A stretch of 64,000 nt of DNA from NCBI RefSeq assembly GCF_001509475.1, contig NZ_LLZG01000209.1:17255-81254 (forward strand), read 5' to 3'. This document shows, piece after piece, positions 46,255-55,339 of this stretch. How positions within the stretch are numbered: the first letter of the stretch is position 1; the number at the start of each line of letters is the position of its first letter. The notes beneath the pieces were generated by a model that was given only the letters and a program-made list of their open reading frames with translations, did no database searches and was not told where the DNA came from. The stretch comes from Streptomyces regalis (lineage in GTDB: Bacteria; Actinomycetota; Actinomycetes; Streptomycetales; Streptomycetaceae). Made by a program: the position numbers and the translations under genes.

Positions 46255-47625
46255 TCAGCGCACGCCCACGGCCGCGAGCGCGGCGCGCTGTCCCGGTGTC
46301 AGCGACGCCGGGAAGTAGAGGTAACAGACGCCGCCGGTGCCGGAGACGACCTTGCCGCTGGCGTTGTACCGCTTGGTCCTGAGCCAGATGTTCTCCCACT
46401 CGCGCCGCTTGTAGACGCGCCGCACCGCCTCGTTGCTCGGTGAGTTCGGGTCGTTGGCGATCACGTCGCCCTCGGCGGTGAAGCCGATGACGGTCATCAG
46501 ATGCCCGGCGGTGCCGTATCCCGCCCCGGTCAGCTCCTCCTCCAGGAAGGACTGGGACGTTATGGCCGGGATGCCGGCCGCGATCAGCCTCGCGAGGTCG
46601 GAGAGCGAGCCGAGCCGGGTGACCACGCCCTGCAGGCCCTTGAAGGTGGCCGCGTAGGCGGCGTTGAACGGCCAGTTGCCGCAGCCCTCGTACTGGTAGT
46701 CGTAGCTGAACCGGGCCGCGTGGCAGACCTGCGGGTCGGCGTACGCCGGGTCGACCCAGGCCAGCTGCTGCGGGGTGAGGCGCCCGCCCCAGTACTCGAT
46801 GATCATCTGCGAGGAGGTGGGGCTGCACCACGCCTCGCCGCCGTTGTCGTACTCCGGGTACTGGCCGACGTGGGTCTCCTGCGAGTAGCGCGGGACGATC
46901 AGCTCGTGGGCGAGGCCGGGGGCGGAGGCCGGGACGGTGAAGCGGTCGGGGACGTCGGAGCCCATCGCACCGACCCGCCAGACGGTGGGGGTGAGCTTCG
47001 TGCCGGGCTTGCGGTAGAGGGTCAGCCGCAGCTGGTACGAGGTGAGGCGCAGCCCGGTGGCCGGGGCGTCGATGGCGAGCGTGTCCGTCCAGACGCTGCT
47101 CTTGCCGTCGCTCTGGTCGTCGACCGAGGTCCGCCGGATGTCCTGGTCGCCGGCGGCCCAGCGGCCCAGCACGTACCAGGGGGTGGCGGTGCCGTCGGAG
47201 TAGGTCCCCATCAGCTCGATCTGGAGCCAGGTGCCCGCGGGGGTGTGCGCGTTCCAGCAGGCGATCGCCTCGGTCGAGGGGACGGAGAGCCGGTGGACGG
47301 GCGAGGTCCAGGTCGCATGCTCCCAGCGGGCGCTCTTGCCGGTGTGCGGATCTGTGTAGTCGGTGGTGCCGGAAGGGGTGGCGATGACGATGCCGGGGCG
47401 GCCTCCCGCGACGGCACGCGTGCCGTTGGCGGCGCCGCTGCGCCAGTCGGTGTACGTGGTCCAGGCGCGGTTGTCGACGGTGCGGGCCGGGGCCTGCGCG
47501 GGGTCCGTGCCCTCGGCGGTGGTGTCGGCGGCGACCGACGGGCCTGCACTGCCACCGCCGGCGACGGCTGCGGCGACCGCGGCCGCCAGGACGGTTCTGC
47601 GGGACGGCTGTTCGGCTCTGCTCAT
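46255..47625 (-). CDS. Tat-exported C39-like (papain-type) cysteine peptidase
   Basis: 456 residues from ATG 47625. The N-terminus has a twin-arginine signal (PSRRTVLAAAVAAAVAGGGS), so export is in folded form. The first half is a beta-rich domain (WTTYTDWRSGAANGT, HATWTSPVHRLSVPSTEAIA). The second half is a peptidase C39-like domain: catalytic Cys in GGEAWCSPTSSQMIIEYWG, His in GTAGHLMTVIGFTAEGDVIA, Asp/Asn in ANDPNSPSNEAV. No ABC transporter or bacteriocin gene is nearby, so it is a free secreted enzyme, perhaps acting on peptides or cell wall. A terminator follows. Confidence 0.85.
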   Translation of the reverse strand: MSRAEQPSRRTVLAAAVAAAVAGGGSAGPSVAADTTAEGTDPAQAPARTVDNRAWTTYTDWRSGAANGTRAVAGGRPGIVIATPSGTTDYTDPHTGKSARWEHATWTSPVHRLSVPSTEAIACWNAHTPAGTWLQIELMGTYSDGTATPWYVLGRWAAGDQDIRRTSVDDQSDGKSSVWTDTLAIDAPATGLRLTSYQLRLTLYRKPGTKLTPTVWRVGAMGSDVPDRFTVPASAPGLAHELIVPRYSQETHVGQYPEYDNGGEAWCSPTSSQMIIEYWGGRLTPQQLAWVDPAYADPQVCHAARFSYDYQYEGCGNWPFNAAYAATFKGLQGVVTRLGSLSDLARLIAAGIPAITSQSFLEEELTGAGYGTAGHLMTVIGFTAEGDVIANDPNSPSNEAVRRVYKRREWENIWLRTKRYNASGKVVSGTGGVCYLYFPASLTPGQRAALAAVGVR

Positions 47626-47840
47626 GGGCGTAAGACCCCCAGGTGTCCGAGTCGGGCGGGTCCAATGCACGGCTGTCCGCCAACTATGGCCGCAGGCGGT
47701 CCCGCCTGCCAGCACTTCGGTCCCTGGCGCGCCCAACAATATTGGTGTCGACCACTGGCATGGCCTGAGCCTCGGCGTACACCTCCGCCGCGGTGTACGC
47801 CGAGACCCTGACCCTGACGGCTCCTACCGGTGACGTGTCG

Positions 47841-49382
47841 TCAGACCAGGTCCATGGCCGCGACCTCGTCGGGACGGCCGTAACTGACCGGGCCGTGGAA
47901 GCGGCGGCGGGCGGCGGCGAACCACCACACCGTGGCCGCGGCCAGGACGACGGCCAGCGCGATCGGCGCGTAGTTGAAGGAGTGGGCGGTGATCGGTGAG
48001 GCCTGCGGCAGCATGAAGAGGGCACTGCTCAGCACGATCCAGGTCACCGCGACGACCCCGACCGGCCGCCCCCAGCGGCCCAGGTGCCAGGGCCCTGGCT
48101 GGAACTCGTCGCCCAGTCGCAGCCGGAGCAGGATGGGCACGGCGTACGCGAGGAAGAGTCCGACGACGTTGACGCTGACGATGGCGGTGAACGCCGTGTG
48201 CGACCACCAGCCGGGCACCACCAGCGCCAGCGAGCAGGCCACCGCCAGCCACACCGCCTTGACGGGCGTGCGCGTGCGCGGCGAGACCGAGTGCCACCAG
48301 CGGGAGCCGGGCATCGCGCCGTCCCGGGAGAAGGCGAAGATCTGCCGGGTGTTGCTGGTGAGGTTGGCGAGCCCGCAGAAGAGCATGGCGCCGATGACGA
48401 TCAGCAGCACCACCTTGGCGGTCCCCAGTCCGAGCCCGTCGATCAGGATCTGTACGGGAGGCGCGTCGGCGCTCGCCACACGGTCGTAGTCACGAATGCT
48501 GTAGACCAATGCGAGCATCAGCAGCAGCCCGGCGATCGCCGAGTATCCGATCGCCCGCGTGATCCCCTTCGGCGCGTTGACCGTCGCCCGGACCGTTTCC
48601 TCGGACATGTGGAAGCTGCCGTCGAAGCCGGTGAAGGTCCAGCTGGTGACCAGCAGACCGAGCATCCCGCCGTAAAGCCCGCTCGTGAAACCGGTGTTGT
48701 TCGCGAAATGCGTGACGAACGAGGCCGACTGATGATGTTCGGGCATGACGATCAGGGCGCTCACGATAACCACGAGTCCGCTCAGCAGCCACCACACGGA
48801 GATCCGGTTCAGTACGGCCACCAGGTGCACGGTGTAGGTGTTGGCGAGCCCCTGGAGCACGATGATCAGGGCCGTGATCAGCACCGTCCGGTGCGGCGTC
48901 GGCTCGTACGAGGGCCACTGCAGGGCGATGAACGCCTGGAGGAAGGTGGCTGCGGCGTACCCGGTGGCGGCCGTGCCGCCGACCTGGCCCACGAAATTCA
49001 GCCAGCCCGTGTACCAGGACCACGCACCCTTGTGCCGTTTGGCGAGCTTTCCGGCGGAGAAATACAGCGCGCCGCTCGTCGGATAGGCCGAGGCGACTTC
49101 CGCCATCGCTGCTCCCACGAAGAGCACCATGGCGGAGACGCCGATCCAGCCGAAGACGAGAATACTCGGGCCGCCGGCGTTCAGACCGAATCCAAAGCCT
49201 GAGAAAATACCCGAGATGATGTTGATGATGGTGAACGAGATGGCGAAATTGTCGAACGCCTGAAAGCGCCGCGTGAGTTTTCTCGGATAACCCATCGCAT
49301 GCAGGGTGGCATCGTCGTCGAGCGCGATCGGAACCGCTCCCCCGCGCGCTTTGGCACGCGGAGCCGATATCCGTTCTGACAC
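47841..49382 (-). CDS. APC-family amino acid permease
   Basis: 513 residues from GTG 49382, 12 membrane helices. APC-type features: RKLTRRFQAFDNFAISFTII (start of helix 1), WIGVSAMVLFVGAAMAEVAS with AYPTSGALYFSAGKLA, WTFTGFDGSFHMSEETV (unwound helix region with substrate contacts), and TSNTRQIFAFSRDGAMPGSR. Closest in feel to the GABA/choline/amine branch. AAAGG is about 8 bp upstream. The next gene upstream starts 38 bp away at its stop, in the same direction, so they may be cotranscribed. Confidence 0.92.
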   Translation of the reverse strand: MSERISAPRAKARGGAVPIALDDDATLHAMGYPRKLTRRFQAFDNFAISFTIINIISGIFSGFGFGLNAGGPSILVFGWIGVSAMVLFVGAAMAEVASAYPTSGALYFSAGKLAKRHKGAWSWYTGWLNFVGQVGGTAATGYAAATFLQAFIALQWPSYEPTPHRTVLITALIIVLQGLANTYTVHLVAVLNRISVWWLLSGLVVIVSALIVMPEHHQSASFVTHFANNTGFTSGLYGGMLGLLVTSWTFTGFDGSFHMSEETVRATVNAPKGITRAIGYSAIAGLLLMLALVYSIRDYDRVASADAPPVQILIDGLGLGTAKVVLLIVIGAMLFCGLANLTSNTRQIFAFSRDGAMPGSRWWHSVSPRTRTPVKAVWLAVACSLALVVPGWWSHTAFTAIVSVNVVGLFLAYAVPILLRLRLGDEFQPGPWHLGRWGRPVGVVAVTWIVLSSALFMLPQASPITAHSFNYAPIALAVVLAAATVWWFAAARRRFHGPVSYGRPDEVAAMDLV

Positions 49383-49420
49383 GGGTCGGACCTTTCTCTT
49401 CGGTGGGGGGTTGTGGTCCG

Positions 49421-50374
49421 TCAGACGCTCGGCACGGGCAGACCGCAGGCGCGGCGCGCCCGGGAGAGCTGCTCGGCCGGATCGCCGAAGGCGGACCAGG
49501 GCATCCGGGAGGCGTACGGCCCCATCGCCGCGAAGACGGCGCGGGCCTCCTCCTCGCGCCGGGCCATGACCAGGGCGTGGGCGAGGTAGGCCAGGTCGAG
49601 GACCGGGGTGAAGCGGTATTCGGCCACCGTGGGCAGCCAGTTCTGGTGGATCGCCAGGGCGGTCGAGCGCCACTGCGGCTGCTCCCAGACGCGGTCGGCG
49701 AGCAGTTGGGTCGGGTCGTAGCTCGCCACCAGGGCGACCAGCGGGAGCAGGCGCAGCGGCGAGTCGGCGGGCGCGCGCTGGCCGAGGAAGGCGGCGACGT
49801 CCCAGGCGGCGGTCACGGAGCCGCCGTGCCGGGTGAAGAAGCAGGCCAGGAAGCGGTGGTGGGCCTCACGGTGCCAGGGGTCGAGCGAGAGGACGTGCGC
49901 AAACAGGCGCCACGGCCCGGGCGGTGCCGTGAGCAGCCCGCGCGGCGCCTGGTCGCGCAGCCGGTGCAGTCGGGCCATCGCCAGCTTGGCCACCCAGGGC
50001 GTGGGATCGGCGGGGTCCGCCGTCGCGGCCCGCTCGCAGGCGGCCAGCGCTATCCGCTCCAGCGCCTCGGCCCGGGGGTCACGCGCGTCGGCCGCGCGCA
50101 GTGCCCGCAGCACGGCCACCCGCGCCCACAGCAGCGCCGCCTCGGGGCCGGGTTCCTCGGCCAGCCAGCGCTCGACGAGGTCGGAGTCGGCGGCCTCGGA
50201 GGCGAGCACGAGAGAGCGGTGGGCGCGCAGACCGAAGTCGCCATGGGTTTCGGCCAGCGCGTCGCGGGCGCTCAGATATCGGCCGGCGCGTACATCGACG
50301 CATACGCTCGCGAGCAGGCGGTCGTCGGCCGCCGGATGCCACACATACTGCCCCTCGAATAACCCCGCGGCCAT
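49421..50374 (-). CDS. Hypothetical helical-repeat (TPR-like) protein
   Basis: 317 residues, all-helical by appearance with TPR-like spacing (VRAGRYLSARDALAETHGDF, SDLVERWLAEEPGPEAALLW, DLAYLAHALVMARREEEARA, WHREAHHRFLACFFTRHGG). No catalytic motif or signal. It stands just upstream of the permease on the same strand. Function unknown, a scaffold or regulator is possible. Confidence 0.75.
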   Translation of the reverse strand: MAAGLFEGQYVWHPAADDRLLASVCVDVRAGRYLSARDALAETHGDFGLRAHRSLVLASEAADSDLVERWLAEEPGPEAALLWARVAVLRALRAADARDPRAEALERIALAACERAATADPADPTPWVAKLAMARLHRLRDQAPRGLLTAPPGPWRLFAHVLSLDPWHREAHHRFLACFFTRHGGSVTAAWDVAAFLGQRAPADSPLRLLPLVALVASYDPTQLLADRVWEQPQWRSTALAIHQNWLPTVAEYRFTPVLDLAYLAHALVMARREEEARAVFAAMGPYASRMPWSAFGDPAEQLSRARRACGLPVPSV

Positions 50375-50613
50375 CTGTCCCAGCCCATCCCCCGTTACGG
50401 CACCTCACAGTTGCGCACCAGGCACCTTACTCAGCATGGGACTCAACCGGAACGCACATTTCGCTGTGGCGGCCGGAGTTTTTCGGCGGCATTGCGGACC
50501 TCCGGCAGCTAGTTCAAAGCGACACCTTTTCTCATCCCGCCGTACCACCCGCATTCACCCGCTACTAGAATGTTCCAAGGAAATATGCCCGCGCCGCACC
50601 TCAGGAAAAAACG

Positions 50614-51234
50614 ATTCAAGACCTCGCCACGCGGCTCCGCCGCCTTCCCCCGTCCTGCGGCCCGGTCCGCCTCATCGGCGTGGACGGGCACGCCGGCTCC
50701 GGAAAGTCCACGTTCGCCGGGCAGTTGGCCCGCGCGCTCGGCGACGCCCCGGTGCTGCGCCTCGACGACATCGCCAGCCACGACGAGCTGTTCGAGTGGA
50801 CCGAGCGCCTGCTGACCCAGGTGATCGAACCGCTCGCACACGGCGAGACCGCCCACTACACCCCCTACGACTGGCGGGCCCGCCGCTTCGGACCGCCCCT
50901 CGCGCTGCCGCCCGCCCCGGTGATCGTCATCGAGGGCGTCGGCGCCGGCCGCCGCGCACTGCGTCCGTATCTCGCCCGGCTGCTGTGGATGGAGCTGGCG
51001 CGCGAGGAGTCGTGGACCCGGGGGCGCTCGCGGGACGGGGAGGAGCAGCGGGAGTTCTGGGAGGGGTGGGTCAGGGCGGAGCGGAAGCACTTCGCCGACG
51101 ACCCGTCCCGGCCGTTCGCCGATCTCCTGGTTCGGCAGTGCGGCAAGGGATATGAGGTGGTTCCTGGGCCTGCCGGGACCGTTGGACCGGACCAGTCCAT
51201 CACACAGAGTGACGGGCCATCGGCAATGTGCTGA
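50614..51234 (+). CDS. Uridine-kinase-like P-loop ATPase (apparent ATT start)
   Basis: 206 residues if started at ATT 50614. The first beta strand and Walker A read VRLIGVDGHAGSGKST, with later VIVIEGVGAGRRALRP (Walker B-like) and WMELAREESWTRGRSRDGEE. It resembles the uridine kinase-like or CoA-kinase-like small P-loop proteins; substrate unknown. The only standard start in frame after the upstream stop is GTG 50680, but that would cut off the first strand of the P-loop fold. AGGA at 50603-50606 is correctly placed for the ATT. Alternatively the true start was lost by a frameshift from ATG 50570. Confidence 0.75.
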   Translation: MQDLATRLRRLPPSCGPVRLIGVDGHAGSGKSTFAGQLARALGDAPVLRLDDIASHDELFEWTERLLTQVIEPLAHGETAHYTPYDWRARRFGPPLALPPAPVIVIEGVGAGRRALRPYLARLLWMELAREESWTRGRSRDGEEQREFWEGWVRAERKHFADDPSRPFADLLVRQCGKGYEVVPGPAGTVGPDQSITQSDGPSAMC

Positions 51235-51281
51235 ACTTGTGAAGAGCCTTGCGGGAGAAGTTCTCGGAGTGCTTCAACTCG

Positions 51282-51390
51282 GCTTGACCCGGGGGCCGTA
51301 CAGGACTTACGTTCTCAATGAGCGGCCATTCGAAGCCGCCCACACACGCGAAGCCCCCGGTTGTTCCCCCGTGATCGGGGGCTTCGTTCT
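51282..51390 (+). ncRNA. Possible small RNA or leader with terminator
   Basis: TTGACC (51282-51287), a 17-bp spacer and TTACGT form a promoter-like unit, followed within ~70 bp by a hairpin CGAAGCCCCCG (51349-51359) / CGGGGGCTTCG (51376-51386) and a pyrimidine-rich tail. No ORF is convincing between them. This arrangement would give a transcript of about 70-80 nt. The hairpin could equally just end the kinase transcript. Confidence 0.4.
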
Positions 51391-51664
51391 GCCCTGCCCC
51401 CCTTTTTCCGGGCGCCGAGAGACGTGATTCGCTCACCCTCGGTCATCGAGCGCGGTGCGCCTGATCTGCTCCCACCTCGCCAAACGGCCCGTGCGGCACC
51501 CTGGGGCGGGCCACACCCGCGCAGGTACGATGCCCTTGGTGCGCCCTACGGACGGCTGCTCTGCGCACCGTTGCAACTCCGGTCCGCGGCACGGCGGTTC
51601 GATCAAGGCGGTCGACGCGCGACCGGTCGGCCAACTGACGGGGGCACGGTTTGTGGGGGACGTG

Positions 51665-53530
51665 ATGGACTTCGGCATGCAGGGCCCCGAGGCCCCGGCC
51701 GACCTCGCCTGGCTGCGAGGTGTGGATGCCTACACGATGGGGGCGTATCCACAGGCGGAGGAGGAGTTCCGTACCGCGGTGCGGATCGATCCCGGGATGG
51801 CCGACGGCTGGCTCGGGCTGCACGCGCTGCGCGTCGACACGACGACCGCGCTGCTGCGGATGTTCCGGCACCGGGAGCGCTTCGGGGAACAGCGCACCCG
51901 GCACCGGCGGACGCTCAACTCCTGGTACTGGCTGGGCTGGTGGGTGCAGCCGGTCCTGGAGAGCCCGCGCGATCTGCTGCTGGCCCACGCCTCGCACTGG
52001 CTGGACGGCCGGCACGTCCCGGAGCTGGACCGCGCGCTGGCCGGGCTCCCGCCCGTGGACACCGACCACCAGGTCCGCTTCCTGCACGCCTGCCGCGCCT
52101 ATCTGGTCAAGGACTGGGAACAGCTCGTCCGGCACACCGACCCGCTGCTCAACGACACCATGCTCGGCATCGAGGCCGGCCTGTTCGGCGGGATGGCGCG
52201 GGTACGGCTGGAGATGTACGGGCAGGCCGAGCCGCTGTTGTCGGCCGCGCTGATGCGCTGCCGCAGCGAGCAGCCACAGCGCAAGGAGCTGCGGTACTGG
52301 CTGGCCCGGGCGCATGAGGGCACGGGGCGGTCCGCGGCCGCCCTCCCGCTCTACCGTGCCGTGCACCGCGTCGACCCCGCCTTCATGGACACCTCGGCCC
52401 GGCTCGCGGCGATCGCCGAGGGCGACGGCTACGACGACTCCGCCGACCTCGCGGCGATCACCCTCACCGGGGTCGGACAGGACGTGGCCGACGGTCCCGA
52501 CGGGTTCGATCCGCTCTTCGGCATGGAGGGGCGGGACCTGAGACTGCCGGACCCCGACCTGCCGCCGGCCGGTCCGCTGCCGTCGGTGGTCGATCCGACG
52601 GTGCGCGAGAAGACCGCCGTACCGGGGCAGCCGCTGCCCGCCGGGCCCACCGACCCCGGGTTACTCGAGGAGGCGCTCGCCGAGCTCGAGCGCATGGTGG
52701 GGCTGGAACCCGTCAAACGCCAGGTCAAGGCGCTGTCCGCGCAGTTGAACATGGCCCGTCTGCGCACCGGGCAGGGTCTGCCGGTGCAGCCGCCCAAACG
52801 GCACTTCGTCTTCTCCGGCCCCTCCGGCACCGGTAAGACCACGGTCGCCCGCATCCTCGGCCGCGTCTTCTACGCCCTCGGCCTTCTCGGCGGCGACCAT
52901 CTCGTGGAGGCCCAGCGAGCCGATCTGGTCGGCGAGTATCTGGGCCAGACGGCCGTGAAGGCCAACGAGCTCATCGACTCCGCGCTCGGCGGTGTCCTGT
53001 TCGTGGACGAGGCGTACTCCCTCTCCAACTCCGGCTACGGCAAGGGCGACGCCTACGGCGACGAGGCCCTCCAGGTGCTGCTGAAGCGGGCCGAGGACAA
53101 CCGGGACCACCTGGTGGTGATCCTGGCCGGTTACCCCGAGGGCATGGACCGTCTGCTGGCCGCCAATCCAGGCCTGTCGTCCCGCTTCACGACCCGCGTC
53201 GACTTCCCGTCCTACCGGCCCCTCGAACTCACCTCGATCGGCGAGGTGCTCGCCGCGGAGAACGGGGACGTGTGGGACGAGGAGGCACTGGACGAGCTGC
53301 GATCGATCGCCGGGCATGTCGTCGACCAGGGGTGGATCGACGAGTTGGGCAACGGGCGGTTCCTGCGGACGCTGTACGAGAAGAGCTGTGCGTACCGGGA
53401 TCTGCGGTTGACGACCTATCCGGGCGCGCTGACGAGGGACGACTTGTCGACACTTCGACTGCCGGATCTGATGCAGGCGTACGGGGAGGTCCTGTCGGGA
53501 AGGGGCCCGCAGGATCCGTCGGCGATGTGA
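51665..53530 (+). CDS. CbxX/EccA-like AAA+ ATPase with TPR-like N-terminus
   Basis: 621 residues from ATG 51665 (a GTG one codon earlier is possible). The first ~280 residues are TPR-like helices (DAYTMGAYPQAEEEFRTAV, YGQAEPLLSAALMRC), then a linker and a CbxX/CfqX-type AAA+ module: ELERMVGLEPVKRQVKALSA, Walker A GPSGTGKTT (385-393), pore/sensor region DLVGEYLGQTAVKANELI, Walker B GVLFVDEAY near 447, and GLSSRFTTRVDF (arginine finger region). This layout matches EccA of type VII secretion and the SpoVK-like proteins. No other ESX component is in the window, so its client is unknown. Confidence 0.9.
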   Translation: MDFGMQGPEAPADLAWLRGVDAYTMGAYPQAEEEFRTAVRIDPGMADGWLGLHALRVDTTTALLRMFRHRERFGEQRTRHRRTLNSWYWLGWWVQPVLESPRDLLLAHASHWLDGRHVPELDRALAGLPPVDTDHQVRFLHACRAYLVKDWEQLVRHTDPLLNDTMLGIEAGLFGGMARVRLEMYGQAEPLLSAALMRCRSEQPQRKELRYWLARAHEGTGRSAAALPLYRAVHRVDPAFMDTSARLAAIAEGDGYDDSADLAAITLTGVGQDVADGPDGFDPLFGMEGRDLRLPDPDLPPAGPLPSVVDPTVREKTAVPGQPLPAGPTDPGLLEEALAELERMVGLEPVKRQVKALSAQLNMARLRTGQGLPVQPPKRHFVFSGPSGTGKTTVARILGRVFYALGLLGGDHLVEAQRADLVGEYLGQTAVKANELIDSALGGVLFVDEAYSLSNSGYGKGDAYGDEALQVLLKRAEDNRDHLVVILAGYPEGMDRLLAANPGLSSRFTTRVDFPSYRPLELTSIGEVLAAENGDVWDEEALDELRSIAGHVVDQGWIDELGNGRFLRTLYEKSCAYRDLRLTTYPGALTRDDLSTLRLPDLMQAYGEVLSGRGPQDPSAM

Positions 53531-53617
53531 CGGACGTCGGGCAGCCCTCGGTGCCGGAGTGGGGACGCTCGCCCGCACCGGCGGGGCGCCGCCCTCTTTG
53601 GGCCGGGAGCCGGGCGG

Positions 53618-54150
53618 CCCAACGGCACGGATGCCCGAAGACTGCACGGGATGCAGACACCGCCACGGGCCACAGCCATCGGCGCGACCGCCGTCAGGCG
53701 CAGAGCACGCAGAGGGCACCGCCGAGACGGGCATCGTCCCAACGGCATGGCTGCCCGCAGACAGCGCCGGATGCAGACGCCGCCACGAGCCACCCCCCGG
53801 CGGCACCACCGCCCTCAGGCCGCAGGACACGCAGAGGTGGGCACCACCGGAATGGACATCATCCCAACGGCATGACCGCCCGCAGACTGTGCGGAATCCA
53901 GACACCGCCGGATGCGCACCGCCCCAGCCCCACACGACCGCCCTCAGACAGCGCCCGGGTGCAGACGCCGCCACGGGCCACCGCCCGCCGACACGACCGC
54001 CCTCAGACGCAAGGTACAGGTGGGCACCGCCCGGGTGGGCATCGTCCCAGCGGCATGGCGGCGCGCAGACTGCGTGGGATCCAGACGCGCCCGGTGCGCA
54101 CCGCCCCAGCCCCACGACGTCCGCAGGCAGCGTGGGATGAAAACGCCGTC
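53618..54150. repeat. Imperfect ~120-bp repeat array, about 4.5 copies
   Basis: Copies start with CCCAACGGCA-like sequence at 53618, 53738, 53863 and 54046 (spacings 120, 125 and 183). Each continues with a conserved core (GCCCGCAGACTG, then GGGATCCAGAC or GATGCAGAC and CCGCCACGGGCCAC). The third copy contains an additional half copy (from about 53946), which explains its length. Because the spacing is not a multiple of three throughout, a protein repeat is unlikely. It fills the gap between convergent genes. Confidence 0.8.
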
Positions 54151-54250
54151 GAGTGGGCGCCGCCCCTGTGGCTCGCTTGGCCAAGGGGCGGCGCGTCTCG
54201 GTCGGTCGGTGTTCTTGCGGCTGCCCGCTTCTCAGGGGCGGCGGCGTCGC

Positions 54251-55339
54251 TCAGCCCGCCAGGGCCTCCTCCGGCTCGCCGCTGCTCACGCGCGGTCCCG
54301 TGACCCGCACCTCCGGCAGCTCCCGGTGTGCCGGGTCCCGTACCTCGCCGACCAGCAGCTCCAGTACGTCCTCGAGCGCGACGAGCCCGAGCACCTTGCC
54401 GGACGCGTCGGCCACCTGGGCCAGGTGTGTCGCGGCGCGGCGCATCACCGTCAACGCGTCGTCCAGCGGCAGTTCCGAGCGCAGCGTCGTCATCGGGCGC
54501 CACACCTGCTGCGGCACCGCCCGCTCCGACTCCTCCAGGTCCAGTACGTCCTTCACGTGCAGGTAGCCCATGAAGGCGCCGGTCTCCGCCGCAACCGGGA
54601 AACGGGAGTACCCCGTGCGGGCGGTGAGCGCGACGATCTGGCCGGGCGTGACCGACGGGCTGACCGTGATGAGGGACTCGCGCTTGAGGAGCACGTCCGT
54701 CACTGGGCGGGAGCCCAGTTCCAGCGCGTCCTCCAGACGTTCCTGCTCCTCGGGGTCGAGCAGGCCGGCCTGGCCGGAGTCCTCGACGAGGCGGTTGAGC
54801 TGCTCGCTGGTGAAGACCGCCTCGACCTCGTCCTTCGGCTCGACACGGAACAGCCGCAGGATGGCCTTGGCGACCGCGCCGAGGGCCAGGGTGATCGGCC
54901 GGCAGAAGCGGGCGAACCAGACCAGGCCGGGGCTGAGCCACAGCGCGACCTTCTCGGGCGCCGCCATCGCCATGTTCTTCGGCAGCATCTCGCCGATGAC
55001 CAGGTGGAAGAAGACCACCGCGGCGAGCGCGATGACGTAGGTGAGCGGGTGGATCAGGCCGTGCGGCAGGTGGATCCATTCGAACACCGGCTCCAGCAGG
55101 TGCGCCACCGTCGGTTCGGCGACCGCGCCGAGCGTCAGCGAGCAGACCGTGATGCCGAACTGGGCCGCCGCCATCATCTGCGGCAGCCGCTCCAGGCCGT
55201 ACAGGACCTGGCGGGCCCGCGCCGTGCCCAGCGGTTCGATCTGGCTGCGGCGGACCGAGACGAGGGCGAACTCGGCGCCGACGAAGAAGCCGTTGGCGAG
55301 CACGAGCAACGCGGCGAAGAGGAGTTGGAGCACGCTCAT
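54251..55339 (-). CDS. CNNM/CorC-type membrane protein (DUF21 + CBS), shorter copy
   Basis: 362 residues. DUF21 membrane domain (LLFAALLVLANGFFVGAEFA, VSVRRSQIEPL, FGITVCSLTLGAVAEP, FHLVIGEMLPKNMAM) followed by a CBS pair (DVLLKRESLITVSPSVTPG, TGYSRFPVAAETGAFMGYLH, VLGLVALEDVLELLVGEV). The C-terminal CorC/HlyC transporter-associated domain is absent. Such proteins handle Mg2+/Co2+ export or sensing. Its ATG overlaps the stop of the longer paralogue (ATGA), so they are coupled and probably form a heteromer. Confidence 0.92.
   Translation of the reverse strand: MSVLQLLFAALLVLANGFFVGAEFALVSVRRSQIEPLGTARARQVLYGLERLPQMMAAAQFGITVCSLTLGAVAEPTVAHLLEPVFEWIHLPHGLIHPLTYVIALAAVVFFHLVIGEMLPKNMAMAAPEKVALWLSPGLVWFARFCRPITLALGAVAKAILRLFRVEPKDEVEAVFTSEQLNRLVEDSGQAGLLDPEEQERLEDALELGSRPVTDVLLKRESLITVSPSVTPGQIVALTARTGYSRFPVAAETGAFMGYLHVKDVLDLEESERAVPQQVWRPMTTLRSELPLDDALTVMRRAATHLAQVADASGKVLGLVALEDVLELLVGEVRDPAHRELPEVRVTGPRVSSGEPEEALAG

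Noticed and set aside
51665..53530. Part of a type VII secretion locus
   Set aside because: The EccA-like ATPase is alone; no EccB-E, EsxA/B or mycosin genes are in the window.
53618..54150. Repeat array read as a repetitive protein
   Set aside because: Unit lengths 120, 125 and 183 bp break the frame, and both strands give Arg/Pro- or Trp/Cys-rich junk without a proper start.
53618..54150. Repeat array read as a CRISPR
   Set aside because: Units are long, diverged and contiguous; there are no short identical repeats with unique spacers and no cas genes nearby.
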